A stretch of DNA of 64,000 bases, from contig JBBPUQ010000010.1 in assembly GCA_038501195.1 (NCBI GenBank), positions 947,501 through 1,011,500 on the forward strand, read 5' to 3'. Source of the DNA: Nemania diffusa. Taxonomy: Eukaryota > Ascomycota > Sordariomycetes > Xylariales > Xylariaceae. The notes beneath the pieces were generated by a model. That model was not told the origin of the DNA, ran no database searches, and was given only the letters and a program-made list of their open reading frames with translations. Each line of letters begins with the position of its first letter. Position 1 is the first letter of the stretch. Shown here in pieces: positions 1 to 12,785 of the stretch. The translations under genes and the position numbers were made by a program.

Positions 1-1083
1 TGCACGTCGTTGCAACTTGGTAGTGTCCTGCGTAAAGCAATCAATTCGGAGTCGTGATATCGACGGAAAGTTAGTCGTGTTGAAAGACAATAAGGTGAGC
101 TTCCTAGATGAGATCACTTGAAGACTCTCGAGACTGACTTCTTGCTTCACTAGTTATGGATCACTACTACACCGCCACCTTCACATGACGATGACTCAAA
201 TTCTATTGACGATGGATATCCCTTTTCAGGGTACTTCTTGCCATATCCAGGCACCCAATACGAAGGATTAGTCAGCACCATTAGCGATGACCCTCCGATG
301 CTGAACTGGATATATGTCGACAAAAACACATACGAAGTCAAATATGGCCTTCGAACAGATGCACAAGAGCATCTCACCGGGCCATTTGATTGCACGCGGC
401 AGGACCGGCGCATGACCTTGGAGAGTTGGGAGGGATTTGTCGCAGTGGAGGATTACCCAGGTGTCTGGGCCTTATACTTCGATCGCGATGATGATGGATT
501 GGCTACCAAAGTCCCCATGGGCACAAGAGTCCTCGAAGTAGAGTTGACTCGTCGCGAGAAAAAGGAGCGCAAGCCCGAGCCCGATCCTAACCAGGCCCAG
601 ACACTAGATTCCATGATGAAGCAACATCAAGAACAGTCAGAAAGACAAGAGAAAGAGACCAACGGCTTTCTCCATGATGAGCAGCCAAGTCAACATGATG
701 GGCAGCCAGAATCGCAGAGCCAGGATCCTGTAAACAGTACAATTAGGTCGCCTATCCCGGGAAGCGCTGACTTGAATATTACACCCGTCAGTATAGAGAA
801 ATTGAGGCTCGATGACAACTTGGGCGTGGAGGGTCATGAGAATCCCATTCATACAGCGCCTACGGTGGCGCCTTCAAGCGCGCACTCAGATAATTTCTCA
901 TTCTGGTCAGCAGGACAGAAATTAGAAAACGCTGGTGATGCTGCTTCAGTCACGGCGACAAGCTCTATCGACATAGATGACTTAGGCGGGCTTACTTCTC
1001 AAGATAGCGTAGCGTCACAGTACAAGAAGCCTTATGTAGAAGACGGGCCCAGTCATGAGCCCATGGAATACCCAATCTCATAA
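1..1083 (+). CDS. Conserved fungal protein of unknown function, 5'-truncated by the window edge
   Basis: The gene enters the window already in frame. I read an exon from before base 1 to 94, an intron at 95-153 (GTGAGC donor, CTGAC branch point, CACTAG acceptor) and a last exon at 154-1083; the junction keeps phase 0. The visible 340 residues have a Pro/Asp-rich lead, then a compact module around MLNWIYVDKNTYEVKYG followed by a Trp-rich stretch (ESWEGFVAVEDYPGVWALYF) and an Asp-rich loop. The remainder is a long Gln/Ser/Pro-rich, probably disordered tail. The aromatic module resembles one I associate with uncharacterised filamentous-fungal proteins; I cannot name a function. The start codon lies outside the window. 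Confidence 0.75.
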
Positions 1084-1693
1084 TAGGAAAGACTTAATAT
1101 AAAGTCGAAGCTAGATAGTCCTTTCAATTCGCACAATAAAATTACCTCTTTATTTTTAATTGTATCTTCTAAGACTCGTGTCAATACTAGGTCGTGTGAG
1201 ATGCTCGTGTAAGTTGATTGGCTAATGATCTAAAGTGCTTACCCACCTGGGCGGGATCAATTTAGTATTGGCCATACCCTAGCAACGGCAATAGGGGCTG
1301 CGGTACGTATTGCTTAGGTATATGTTGCTACTGCTTCCTAATGTTCTAGACTAGAGCGCCTCAGGGGGTGGGTTTCATGGGATGTCTCTTGGGCAGGCAT
1401 TGTATGAGATCTGGGCTGATATCGGCTGTTGTCAAGCTTCTGGGGCGTTTCATGCTCTCCCCCTGGGACACCCACAATTCATGCTGCACATAAACATGGC
1501 GGTAGGGCTGACCGGAGCCGACCGTTCGCATCTTTTTGACTTTAAGCACTGCACGGAATGCATCCAGCAGTGCATGCCGAGATCTTCGTTGATTTTCTTA
1601 CGAGCAGGCCGTTGTTGCATTGTTTAATGTCTCTCACATTTCAAAATCACAGTTCGCTATGAGTGCAACCTCAAAAGCTCAAATAGTACCGAA
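1084..1693. other. Intergenic region
   Basis: No gene supported. An 81-codon open frame at 1382-1627 has no recognisable features. The frame of the next gene is open back to 1628, and a CACAG acceptor-like site ends at 1652, so an extra 5' exon of that gene could lie here. Confidence 0.5.
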
Positions 1694-2831
1694 ATGCTCG
1701 AAGACTTTTTTAACTCTGCAACTAACGACCATAATAATGAGGAGGGCACAGAACTTGTTGTGACAGCTCTGGGGACATCGGGCACACACTACATATGCTG
1801 GAAAACGGGCCTGGGGGAATACAAGCAACGTGAGTTGAGCACATTATAAAATCATACCTCCCTATACTAACACATCGCCTAATCAAGGATCACATGGGCT
1901 TCCAACTCAGCTACAAGAGTGGCTGTTCCCATTAGATGGGACCACACGAGACTTTGCTACACTGCAAGTGATATTGCTCGGCGACGACGCGTTCTGGGCC
2001 TCTGATAAAAATGGCGAGATCAGAAACGACAGTCCCGGTGCCCTCAAGCAGCTTCGACGAGCCACCACATTCCACGACGGCACTCCGTCACCTATGCACC
2101 AGCGACGGCTAAGTAGAGGCAGAGACTTAGAGCAGAACCTGGAGCGTCCGCGAGCCAGTACGCTCCCGGCATCTCTGTCACGAGAAAACACCACAGCGCG
2201 GAGGCAATTGAGACCGCTCCTGAGCCACAGCCGATCCCCTTCTCTCGACAAATATCGCCTCGGCCCTGCCGTCCCTGTTTCCGTCCGACGGCAGGGGAGG
2301 CTGTCTCCAATCCGCCCGCGGAGCATTGACACCACATTCTACGGGGAGCTCGAGGTGCTGAAAGAGCAACCGACTCCCCGGCCTACCGCCCCTTTGCTGA
2401 ACGCCTCCGACGCTCGACACAGCACAGCCGGGTATCATAGTTATGGACAACAGGAAGAGCGCGCCACGTGGCAGCCGCCTCCGGCGTTAATACAGTACCA
2501 GAGGCCTAGTTATAGAGATGCCGGGATGCAAACCGAACCGGGGCCAATGGTAAATATGGCGCCGGACCATGCGCCCGAAGAGTGCACCTGCCGACTGAAA
2601 GGCTACGGTAGTCAACGTGATACGACGGCATCGTCGATCTCGTACACGAATAGCCAGCGGTCAAGCGTCGATACTATTATCACAAGACCCGACTCGGGGT
2701 TTTTTGAATCTGGCTGGGCTACTCCTCCCACCGTTGATACCAATCCAGTCGTGATGGGAAGGATGCAGGACTATTTCCGGTCTACGACCTATGTCCTAGG
2801 GGCAGCCCTCCATCCTCAGGGGATGGGATAA
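1694..2831 (+). CDS. Uncharacterised fungal protein, two exons
   Basis: Exons 1694-1829 and 1888-2831 are joined across a 58-nt intron (GTGAGT donor, CTAAC branch point, CAAG acceptor) and give 359 residues in one phase. The first about 110 residues are well ordered, with motifs such as TELVVTALGTSGTHYICWK and a Trp/Phe-rich stretch spanning the splice junction (EWLFPLDGTTRDF). The rest is Arg/Ser/Pro-rich and low in predicted order. It lies in tandem with the preceding gene. The chosen ATG is the first in frame after the last upstream stop, but the frame is open back to 1628, so a longer N-terminus or an upstream exon is possible. I do not recognise the family. Confidence 0.65.
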
Positions 2832-3245
2832 AATTTGAGTAAAGATTAAATCGTGTATTTCTATATGTATTATGTCTCTGATTAATAACGCTGCGGTAAG
2901 CTAGTCAAACATAGATCACCGCAGACAGATTTTGGAACTAGGGGTGGATGTATATAATATGTAGGAGTGTTAGGTGACTATATGCTCACATGATTTAGCG
3001 TGCTTGTATTAGTATTTTCGGGTATATTAGTCCTCTTCGTGTCCTCGAGAGCCAAAAATCAATTGATATTTTCTATTGAGCCCTAGACTATAAGCCCTAC
3101 TTGACATGCGTCTGAAGTTACATGGATGACTTCTGCATTTGGGTGAGAGTAGTGGTCCATTTTCGGATGCTGAACTTCCAGTCCTCGGGGTTTTTGTCCC
3201 AACTCTTCCACATTTCCATGTAATGCCCCTTTGAAGGAAATACAA
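2832..3245. other. Convergent 3' intergenic region
   Basis: About 400 bp between the tails of two convergent genes. AT-rich; no further gene seen. Confidence 0.5.
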
Positions 3246-6200
3246 TTAAATATTGAATACATCATTTACCTCATCCGCGCCAAAGAAAGGTCCTTGCCAT
3301 TCCGATTCTGAAGAATTCGAGAGATTAAAGTCTCTATCCGCAACACCCGTCCTTTGAATATACGCAGACGGCCCAGAGTCAACCACCTCAATACCTCGAA
3401 TTGCCATCTCCTGCTTCCATACCTCAAGCGTTGCAAACTCATCCACCGCATAGCGATCGATCGTGCTCTCGGCTGCGCAATCGAAGTCAAAATCATCAAC
3501 CCACATATCCGATTGGATGTCAAATGTATCTGACACTATAGCATTGTTGGTTACACTGTCTGTGTCTGGGACGCCATCGGATTCTTCGACAAGTATTATA
3601 CTGTTTCTCTTTGCCCTGCAAGGAGCTAAATCGGAATGCATCGGCTCTTCGACGTCAAAATCGGAACCCCTGCGTTCAAGAAGCATATCATTGTCACTTT
3701 TCGACGTACGGGCGGGCGCAGGATTCCGCTCGGGTAATATGAAAAGTGACTGGTATTCGAGGTCATTGGCTTCGCTTCCCTCATTAACGGAGGCACTTTC
3801 GACACTGCTTGAGAAATTGGAAGAGCTGTCTGAACAGCTATCGTCAAACGAGCTAGAGCTACTGAAGGTATTCGAGTCTTCGGATGCACGACGCCACATT
3901 TCTTTAATTTGCCAATGATTTGACTCTTTGTCATACAGAAAAATGACATACGCTATCTTATCCTTAAATCGGCAGTTGTAGACAGCCTGGTCGCTTTCAG
4001 TCCAAGGTCCATGTTGCATAATATGGAAAGCCACGCTGAAACCTTCAACAATCAAAGGGTGCTTGTAGAGAACCCGGTCGCTGTCTCTCCAAACTCCCCG
4101 TTGCATGATATACTCGGCCAGAGCAGAATGTCCATTATTATAAGCAAAGCGGGCGGACCGAACAAAATGTATTCGCATCTCTTCTTCCAGTTTAGCGCCA
4201 CATTCTAAGAGAAATTGGACCATGTCCAGCCTGCCTTGTTCTGCTGCACCCTCGAGAGCTGTCCGACCGAATTCTTTTGCTGGTGGTGCATTGACATCCG
4301 CCCCCCGATCGACGAGAATTCTTGCCATCTCAAGGTCACCGTGAATTGCTGCATATTGTAATGCTGTCGCTCCAAGTTCTAGTTGCACTGGTGGATCTAC
4401 TCTGCTTCCGTAATTGAGTAGGTCTTTAACCATGTCCAAATCATGGCACTTTCCAGCAAAGTCTAAGGCTCTTTGACCAGAACTCGTTTGCCAATCGATC
4501 ATTGCCCCACGACTGATGAGAAAGTCAAAAATCTCTTTATCTCCAATTGCCACAGAAAGCTCTAGAGGATTTGTCGTGCTCTCTAGAGTCAGGTATTTGC
4601 TCCGAACCTCGGGATAATTAAACTTAAGATTATAATTAAGAGAATCGACAGCATCGATACAATTGCGAACCTTCTCCAAGCCACTCGATAGAATTGCATA
4701 GAGCAGAAGTAATTGTTGGCATGGGAGACTCATTTTTTGCGGTGGCCAGACGTCCGATAGAATGTCGTCTGGAATTTTCAAGAATCCATTCATGGCTCTC
4801 ACTAATACCACCTCATCAATAAACTGAAGAATATATCCTCGCTGAATCATAGCTTGCACGATAGACCTATTCCCAGATTGTAAGGCTGTCCAAAGAGGAG
4901 TTGCGCCCTCACCAAACCACTCACTAAACTGATCAAGACCCGTGTATTCATTCGACACATCATAGAACGACATAGCTTCCCCTGGGAGAAATGGATCGTT
5001 CAAAAGCAGATAGACAAGATCCCATGCCTGATCTTTCAAGGAAAGGACTAAGCAAGAGGCCTCGTAACGGTCGATCACTCCGATAGGCCGTTTAGTTGCT
5101 AAAAGCTTGACTATGGAGTAGTCATGAGACTTGACAGCGGTTTCTGTAGCTCGATAAAGAGCTATAGATCTATAGATCCCTCCTTTAGCGAAGTATAGCG
5201 ATATAATTTCTTGATTGCCCACTTCTGCGGCGGCATCAAGGACTGTTCTGCCACATACGCTGGTTTCCGAGATATTTGCTCCGAGAGAGAGTAAGTTTGG
5301 GATTATGCTGTCAAACTTCCTGCCAATGGCTTCAACCAACTCCCCACCAATTAACTCCGAACCGGGTAATAGAACCATGGCAGTCTCTATCTCCCCACTC
5401 AATATCGCGCAGTGTAGTGGTGTTGAGTGGCCTGGATCCGGGACGACAAACAATGGAATAAGACAAGTAGTGTCTGAAAGGCGTGTATTACAATCGGAAC
5501 CTCGTGCAAGGAGCTGTCGGACCAGATTCGTGATCCCAAAGAAGGCTGCGACGTGTATGGGGAGGGGTTCCCGCACTTCCGAAACCATGTCTGTCCGATT
5601 TGGGCCCACGTGAACACCTAACTGTAGCATCCGTTCAGCAATTCTAGTGTCTGGGTTCCACGCTGTTGCGACTAATGGAGAAATTCCTAGTGGCCAGTCG
5701 ATGTTTAAGTCAAGATTCAAATCTAAAAGCTGTGACGAGATGGCGAAGTCTCCAACCAGGCATGCAGTTACAAGAAGCTGTTGGCAGATTTGGATCTGTT
5801 GAGGATACATTGGAGATGCGAGGATGGGCTGAAGTAATAATTCGACCATCTCGCTGTTTCCCGAGACAATCGCAAGCTGCAAAGGCGAATAGTTAATATC
5901 TTGGTTCACTTTGTACCGAACATGCCAAAGGGGAGAGCAACGTGTTCCTCTGGGCTTTGTAATATAGCATTCGGCTAAGTCTGTCCACGCTCCATTGTCC
6001 ATTAAATACCGAGCTAAGCGATTGCTGCATCTAGCGATGGCCATTAAAAGCGGAGAAATTAACCGTGGTCTTTTGCAATAGTGACACCGCCGTGCTGAGG
6101 GGTTAACGACAGCACCATGCTTGACTAGCAGTCTTGTGAATTCGAAGGCTTTGGTAGCCTTCTCAGTATCTCCGCTTTCAAAGGCGGAAATCATTAGCGG

Positions 6201-7514
6201 GTTGGCCTCGGGTCGAGTCGAGTCGTTGGGATCGGCGCCTGCTTTCAATAGAATTTCGGCCAAGCGAATGTCACAGGTAAACGCTGCTTCTTCTAACCCA
6301 TTCAACTCGAACCATCTTTTAGCAAAAGAAAGCCAAGATACGTTACGCCGGATGATTTTAAACTCTAGGACCCGGGTATCCCTTATTCGTATGCGAAGAT
6401 TAGGATCTACGCCAGATCGGAGTAGCTGCGACACAAGATCATAATTCTTCTCGCGGACAGCGCATCTGTACGCGGCTTCCTTGATAGCACGTGTAGTCAC
6501 GCATTGTCCGGAAAAAAGGGTCGATAGTAGCCTTGGATTGGTGCACAAGACAGCATCGATGAGATGAAGTACAAACCGATCGTGTGCCTGTTGATCTTTC
6601 ACGGATTCAATATCATCATTAATTCGATTTGAAAGATCGTAGAAGATGACTTTTAAAATTGTCGAGGCCATTGATAAAGACGAGCTGCTGTGTGTAATAG
6701 TCCCGCGGTCTTGGTGCTTGACCCTGGGATCATGCGGGAGCATGCTAGCGTATTGGAGAACCGTATTATGAAACTGTATAGGATTTCTCGTATATGCATA
6801 TACAGACTGATTGGAATCCGCTGTATCCTCGAGAAAGCATTCATCAGATCCGATCAACGAAAACAACGCCTGCAACATAGCAGTAGGATTTTGTAGCGCT
6901 TATTACTAGTCAGATATAGCATACAGATATTCAACTTTAGCACTTACTCGGTAGTACCCGTCCCTCCAGGTTGAAATGAAACCAGGGAAGATCACTCGGC
7001 CACATAACTGCAGCCTCAACGACGCTTGGAGTATTGATGCGAACAATGTCTCCGTCAGGCGCGCAAGGACTAGGAACTAAGTATGTCTATTAGCTGCTAT
7101 CCTATCAGATAATCATTGTCGATAGCAGCTTACGCCTTGTGCCAAAATTTTCGGCGTTCGGAATAGCCGCGTACCTAAGCCTTTCTCGATGTATCTTTTC
7201 TTCGGGTAGCGTAATCCCGAATAAGGTAACCTCTGTCCTCCTTCCATTTCTCTTCTTGATCTCATGATCAACGTATTGCCAGAAGTCCTTGGAAAAGTTC
7301 TTTTTGATACCCCATTTCTTGAGTTTATACTCGTATTGGCTTTTGCTGTGCTTTGGTCAGTAGCTACTTTGTCTTCGAGACGAGGCTGCGCTTACTTTTT
7401 CACAAAGTTGTGCTTCTCCTCCATATAGCTTGCTACATTTTTAAGCGTGAATTTCTCAAGCAAGTACAAGTTCAGAATAGTTGCCTTATGGCGCTCCCAA
7501 TCATCAGGCGCCAT
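3246..7514 (-). CDS. Clr5-domain ankyrin-repeat protein, 1,370 aa
   Basis: Four exons on the minus strand: 7514-7396, 7345-7134, 7076-6948 and 6898-3246. The introns are 50, 57 and 49 nt, all with GTAAG donors and good branch points, and the sum is an exact 1,371 codons. Residues 1 to about 56 form a Clr5 domain: MAPDDWERHKATI, then a Leu-rich helix, a MEEKHNF segment and a YEYKLKKWGIKKN segment. This domain is common at the N-terminus of fungal ankyrin proteins. From about residue 270 to 1,080 there are at least eleven ankyrin-like units (for example TALQYAAIHGDLEMARILVD and TALEGAAEQGRLDMVQFLLE). The C-terminal about 250 residues are Ser- and Asp/Glu-rich. Members are usually uncharacterised; a role in protein binding or regulation is inference. 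No NACHT or other effector domain is visible. Confidence 0.9.
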
Positions 7515-9403
7515 GTTTTTGGCTATTGTGATAAAGAGAAGCGTGAAGATTGGGGTCCCAGGAAAGAGGATGCCTCTGGGGTTTTATCTCATATTTTCTG
7601 CACTTCCATGCTCTCGCCGAAATGTTGCCAAGTATGCTGCACGCTTACGTGGACCGTCACCAGAATCTCCTATGCATGCAATTCTGTTGACATGATTGGG
7701 TCGCGCCAGAATCAGAATCACCACTGATGTATGTACGATGAAGGCTCTTGTAAATGATTGGATAGTACCAATATCGCAATGCATGAGGAAAAGGATGTTT
7801 CCGGTATCTTACTGTATGTATGAGCTTGATTGGACGGAGCCAAAATCGGAATCTTCAAGAAATGCAACCCTGCCCTGTTGTAATAAGTATATTGTTAGAC
7901 TAGGGACCACCCTATGCATGGCCTCTCTAAAGAGATAGTAAAACTGATGGGATTTCCTATAGGCTGTTACCAAAACCCGATTGATGTATAAGCGATGCGC
8001 TTGAGCAGAATGGCACATGAGTATATCAAGATTTTCGCGCTTTAGTATAGGCTGCAACCAAGAGTAGAAGTTTACCTGTAGTGATATACCGGAGCAGGCG
8101 TTTTCGTTCATCATGAGCGGGAACACAAATTACGAGTTCTAAACTGAAGGAAATCAACGAGTGTGATAGGTTAAAACCACAACTAGAATTCTGCCTTAGT
8201 AGCGTTCAAGTATGCCACAAATCGAACTGGTTCGTCGAAGAAATGACATAAACTCAAAGCGATGTTTAAGCATATAGATATATAAATATATCTACTTTAT
8301 GGGCCGATGGTAGATCATCTAGACCTAACCTCCTACTCGGTAACTAGAATTTGATGTCTGGCTTCTCTCTTCCGGCACAATGTCGAAGAAATAAACAAAG
8401 CAGCCAAACGAACCTTTTATATTAACCCATGTGTCCCCAAGAGGTTTTTGGTTTGGAATATTGCGACGTTCCAGGTGATCGCTCGGAAGCCCCGGTTAAG
8501 TCTCGATGAGAGAGCGAGTCTCTTACAGGCCTACTTCAGGCACATCAATGTCTCGCAGCGACGCGAAACTCGTGTGTGACCCCATGAAGTAGACATTCAT
8601 TCGGGATTGACTAGGTGGCATATCATCCACGACCAGAAGGTTAAGATGAGATCAGAAAGAACTCAATGCAAACAAAATGATGGTATAACGGGCTTCCAAC
8701 TATCTGCTACAAGTGCCGCGCATCATTTTAGGTGCATGCAACCACCCAACTGGTAACAGTAACAGAATATAATGATGCCTGAAAAGAAACGGCTGTGTTT
8801 ACACTGGTACCATAACCTAGCCCATGGGATTGTTCTTTGTAAAGTCCATGAGAACGTCGCGGCTCGCATTTACTGTGCCAAGCTTTTCTATGGTATGCTA
8901 TTATTCCTCTAAAGTCGTCGGGTCACCCTCGTGGAGTAGCTCAGAATTACGGGCATAAAGTATGACTTCAAGGTGATTCCTTAATATGATGAAACTCAGC
9001 TAAGCGAGGATTTAGCAACACGTAGCTTTGTAAAAGTGAATATAACAACCCTGCTGACGCCACAAATTGCAAAGTTAAATCTATGTGCAAGCATGAGCGA
9101 CGACAGCGCTCTGTGATGCTGCACACAAGAGAGCAAGTTTTGGCAAGGTTAGAGGCTGGTAAGTTAAAGCCTGACGCTGTGCTTAAAGAGACCCCTTAAA
9201 GGGGTTGGGTCGTTTATGGCGAGGCAGAAGGGCAACCCGGTAGTACATGACTATTCGCGTTGTTCAAACCGCGACGATTAGTAATAACCGGTACCTACAC
9301 AGCACTGAGGGCAGTATTGCCAAGTTATAAGGATGTAGAGAAGAAGTAAACCGTGCCCGAATCTTCTAATACAAAATCAAATCCTTGAGAGCAAAGGTTT
9401 TAG
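7515..9403. other. Gene-poor intergenic region
   Basis: About 1.9 kb with only short, unsupported open frames (such as 7809-8126 on the minus strand, 105 codons, no recognisable motif). It contains the 5' region of the Clr5-ankyrin gene. No inverted or tandem repeat stood out. Confidence 0.5.
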
Positions 9404-11236
9404 TTATCTCTCTATATGGTACACCCTACATTGACGATATGAAAACCACCAATCCAACATTCCACTCCAAGGTATGATTAACTGTTTCATCTCGGCTTTT
9501 GATGACACCGAAATTTCAATGTTAGTGACGTAGGGGTACTTATCTACTAACGCGATACTCAAACGCATCGCCAGACACGAAGATGGATCAATCAGTAAAG
9601 GGGGCTCAAGACAGTCCAACCTGACCAGCCCTACGGAAGCCTGTGATTGGTCGGAATAGGTGAAAATCATGCCTAGAATAACCGAAGTATCAGCTCGTTG
9701 GCATCGACAAGGAGTCACTGATATGACGTCTTTTAAAGTAGCTGATGTGTAAAAAAAGTCTTCGAGTGTTGAGGATTTCGGGTATGGTGAACGTGGGATA
9801 GGGCAAACCACTGGGCGATCTCCAGTGGGCTTAGGAGTCTCAAACCCTAACTCACAGACGCCATTTGGCGCAGCTCCAAAGTATATCCGGTTCGGAGAAT
9901 TCCCTAGGGTTGCTAGAAGGGTCCATGTACATTGTGGCCAGCTCAACCTCGACTGTGCACCTACTAGCAAGACCCGACCAGAACTTGTGCGGATCTTATA
10001 ATAATTAGCGGTAGGATTGATTGTAGGCAGGAGTGGCCTACCATTAAAGCGAGCTCTCGAGGTAAACGGCGATGGCGCTTCCAAATCTCCGTTATAAATT
10101 CATTGCGGCCAGTCGGGAAATACAGCCAGAACCCGTCCTCTCGGCCAGAATAGATCGACCTATAGACGGTTGGGCTCTCGTCTGCCGCGTGAGCGTGAAT
10201 AATCTCTAGGCGTGACTTCCAGCAGAACGAATAAGCAGTGATAGCTCGGTCGTTACATATAACTGAGGTCATGCGGGATGCTGGGTAGCCGAGATTCTCA
10301 AAGCGAATCTGTGTCGTCGGAGGGAGTGGAAAGTCCCATGCTATATCGCGGGATAGCGGAGAAGGACCAACGCTTGACCAGGTAAGGCCACGAAGTTTCC
10401 TTCCCTAGATTAACGAATAAATAAATTGATCAAAATAGCAGCTGCCAAAACTTACGTCGCTTCTACAGCATATTTTTGCTTTTGGATTAGGTCTTCGGCA
10501 GGTCTTCCACCATGCGCCTGGCAATTTAATAGTCGGTACACTATTACCGTAGACAAAACTAACGAGCCTAATACCTAAGTAGTCTTGGGCAATATACAAG
10601 TTAAGAATTTCTGCTTCTAGGTCTGGCTTAAATAAAACGCGATGGCCATTCTTCCCGGGCTGGTTTGTAAGAGAAGCGATATATTCGATCCCCTCAAACG
10701 CGATGGTCTGGACCCATATAGTAGAAGAAAGGTTGATATAAGTATTGAAAGGTTGTCGAAGACTGTGGGAAAAACTGCTGGCTTGAGCAGCAGCATATTC
10801 GCGTAGTAGATATTGGGAGACTTCGTGCCGCAATTCGAGAGGTAGAGATACTTGAATATTTGATGCCAAATTAGATCGGAGCCATCTTTCCCGCCGTCCT
10901 AACTCAGCTGGTGAAAGCTCATACGCATAGTCGAATGTTCGTAGGTGACAAGGCATAAAGCGAATGCATCCAGAATCAAATACGACAGCCTGGCTATCAT
11001 AATGCGTACAAGGTCGACAACTCATATACGCAGTGCCCGAGCTATCGAGAAAATCTGACCCATACTGGAATTGCTCAGAGGGTTTTCCATCTGAGCCAAC
11101 TTCGTCATGTTGATATTCTGCTGAAAAAAATGTTGATCTGAAGAAGCCATTACTTACTTGTGATAATTAATGCGCCAGGAGAGAATTCAAATTTGCATAG
11201 GGTACACCAATGCGGAACACAAAACTTGGTATTCAT
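9404..11236 (-). CDS. Uncharacterised fungal protein, four exons, 565 aa
   Basis: Exons 11236-11158, 11120-10456, 10404-10042 and 9994-9404 give 566 codons in one phase. Intron 1 is only 37 nt (GTAAGT to TTTCAG). Intron 2 is 51 nt. Intron 3 is 47 nt (GTAGGC donor, GCTAAT branch point, AAG acceptor) and reconciles what otherwise looks like a frameshift near 10,040. The N-terminus has a CxxC pair (WCTLCKFEF) and further Cys in SCRPC, so a small zinc-binding head is possible. The middle carries the motif VGPSPLSRDIAWDFPLP and the third exon a YFPTGRNEFITEIWKRH segment joined to IRTSSGRVLLVG. This architecture looks like a family repeated in fungal genomes; I do not know its function. The last stop is at 9404. 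Confidence 0.75.
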
Positions 11237-11505
11237 CGCGGTCCCGAATAAACATGGCGCGGCTACATGACTTAAAAGTGGAATAATAAATAATAAAGAC
11301 GCGAATCCCTGTTGTAGTCCCACCTAGGCGATTCTAAGTGATAGGTAGGTATTGTATGTTCTCCCTAGACAGTGGCTGGGTACTTCACGCCACATAGATC
11401 TGTCGTATATTACATAGGTACTACCCACTCTCCTGTACATTAATTTGCTCCTCACGCACTTCCTCTTTATATTCTCTTCCGGTCTTAAAACTCCCTAGTT
11501 CAGAT

Positions 11506-12785
11506 ATGGCCCGGCGTGGAAGACCACCAAAAGTTCAGGCTCTAGCACAGCATGGGAAGCCACCTTGCCTTCAACAGAAACCAATCGGATCAAGGCAAAA
11601 TGCTAAGCGTGGAAGGCCACCAAAACTCGACATTTTAACAGCAAAACGTAGGGGACCATCTAAAAACTACGAATCAGGGAAGACCGTCCGACATAGTTTC
11701 AAGCGCGGAAGACCTCCAAAGGAGAAAAACAAAATTGAGAGCCCTCTTTCACCTACGTTGCTGTGCCCACTTCCCGTGATACACCCATTCAAGGACCAAG
11801 GAGCGTCGATAGAGTGGGGGGAAAGACTTGATGCGTTCCCTGAGTGCGATTCGGAAAAAAAGAGTTTCGTCTTCAAGGTGAAGATCAATTCTGATCCTTA
11901 TGTGTTAAAAGTTGTAAGAAAAAGTTAATTAGAAATAAGGGTATTACTGCTAAACTAACACTAAGTAATAGTTCAAATTCTTTGACCCCCTAACTACGAA
12001 GTCGTATTGGAGTGATCTACTAGGTGAAGAATACCCTATCGAGAAGGCGATGGTCTATACGGATCCATTTTACGCCGAGTGCCGTGCCTACGGTCGGATA
12101 CAGGAGCAAGCGGATCAGGGGGAAGTTAGGGAGAAAGTTGCCACCAAGTGCTACGGGTATATGTTTCTCGACGAAAAGGCTCAAAGATGGTTAGAGGGCG
12201 AAGGAATCGATTTAGGAGCCGAAAGTCTTACGGATGAGCTGCTCCCTATCATAGGTAAGTCCGCTGGAGTCTTTTATCCCCCCTTTCGGCCTGTCTCAGA
12301 GACACAAATTCACTTACGGGCATATTCTGCTCTTTCTACGCCTGCAAGCCCCCGAAACACTGAGCAATTCTGACTATTAGTGGACATTATTGACTCCAGT
12401 GTTATATGTAGGCGGAGCCGGGCGTCCTCGTGCAATTGTGAAAGATTTCGAAATTGCAGGCCCAGACCTCGACGAGCAAACGCCACAACAGATACGAAAA
12501 AGCTACAGGAGTATAAAGCTACTAAACAAGATGGGAATCTATAACAGGGATGTGCGGGCGGAAAATTTTAGGAACGGTTGGGTTGTCGATTTTGATACAT
12601 CTTTCACTCTACCGCATGATATTTACAAAGCTCTCCCCCCGTTTGAAGCTAGAGAGACGCGGGCGGAAGATGGAGCCAAGTTTGAAGGCATGCTGAGGGA
12701 AGCAGGTATAAGCATGAATTTTCTCCCCACGAAGAACTTCAACTTCCGACTAAAACTAAAAGAATTTAAATATGAAGAGATCTAA
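11506..12785 (+). CDS. FTA2-like kinase-fold protein with N-terminal AT-hook motifs, 354 aa
   Basis: Exons 11506-11913, 11972-12254 and 12412-12785 give 355 codons in phase; the last acceptor could instead be at 12399, adding four residues. Residues 3-9, 34-40 and 66-72 are AT-hook cores (RGRPPK, each preceded by K or R), with a degenerate copy at 47-53. A domain resembling the Pfam FTA2 family (named after a Sim4 kinetochore subunit) follows. It has a YVLKV strand whose Lys resembles the kinase beta-3 Lys, the family motif YTDPFYAECRAYGR, IVKDFE, a catalytic-loop-like NRDVRAEN and a DFD in place of DFG. Most family members are uncharacterised, so a kinetochore role should not be assumed. The AT-hooks suggest minor-groove binding at AT-rich DNA. 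A paralogue without the tail lies about 2 kb downstream on the other strand. Confidence 0.8.

Noticed and set aside
9964..10110. Frameshift or pseudogene in the gene at 9.4-11.2 kb
   Set aside because: A 47-nt intron with canonical ends restores the frame exactly, so a break is not needed.
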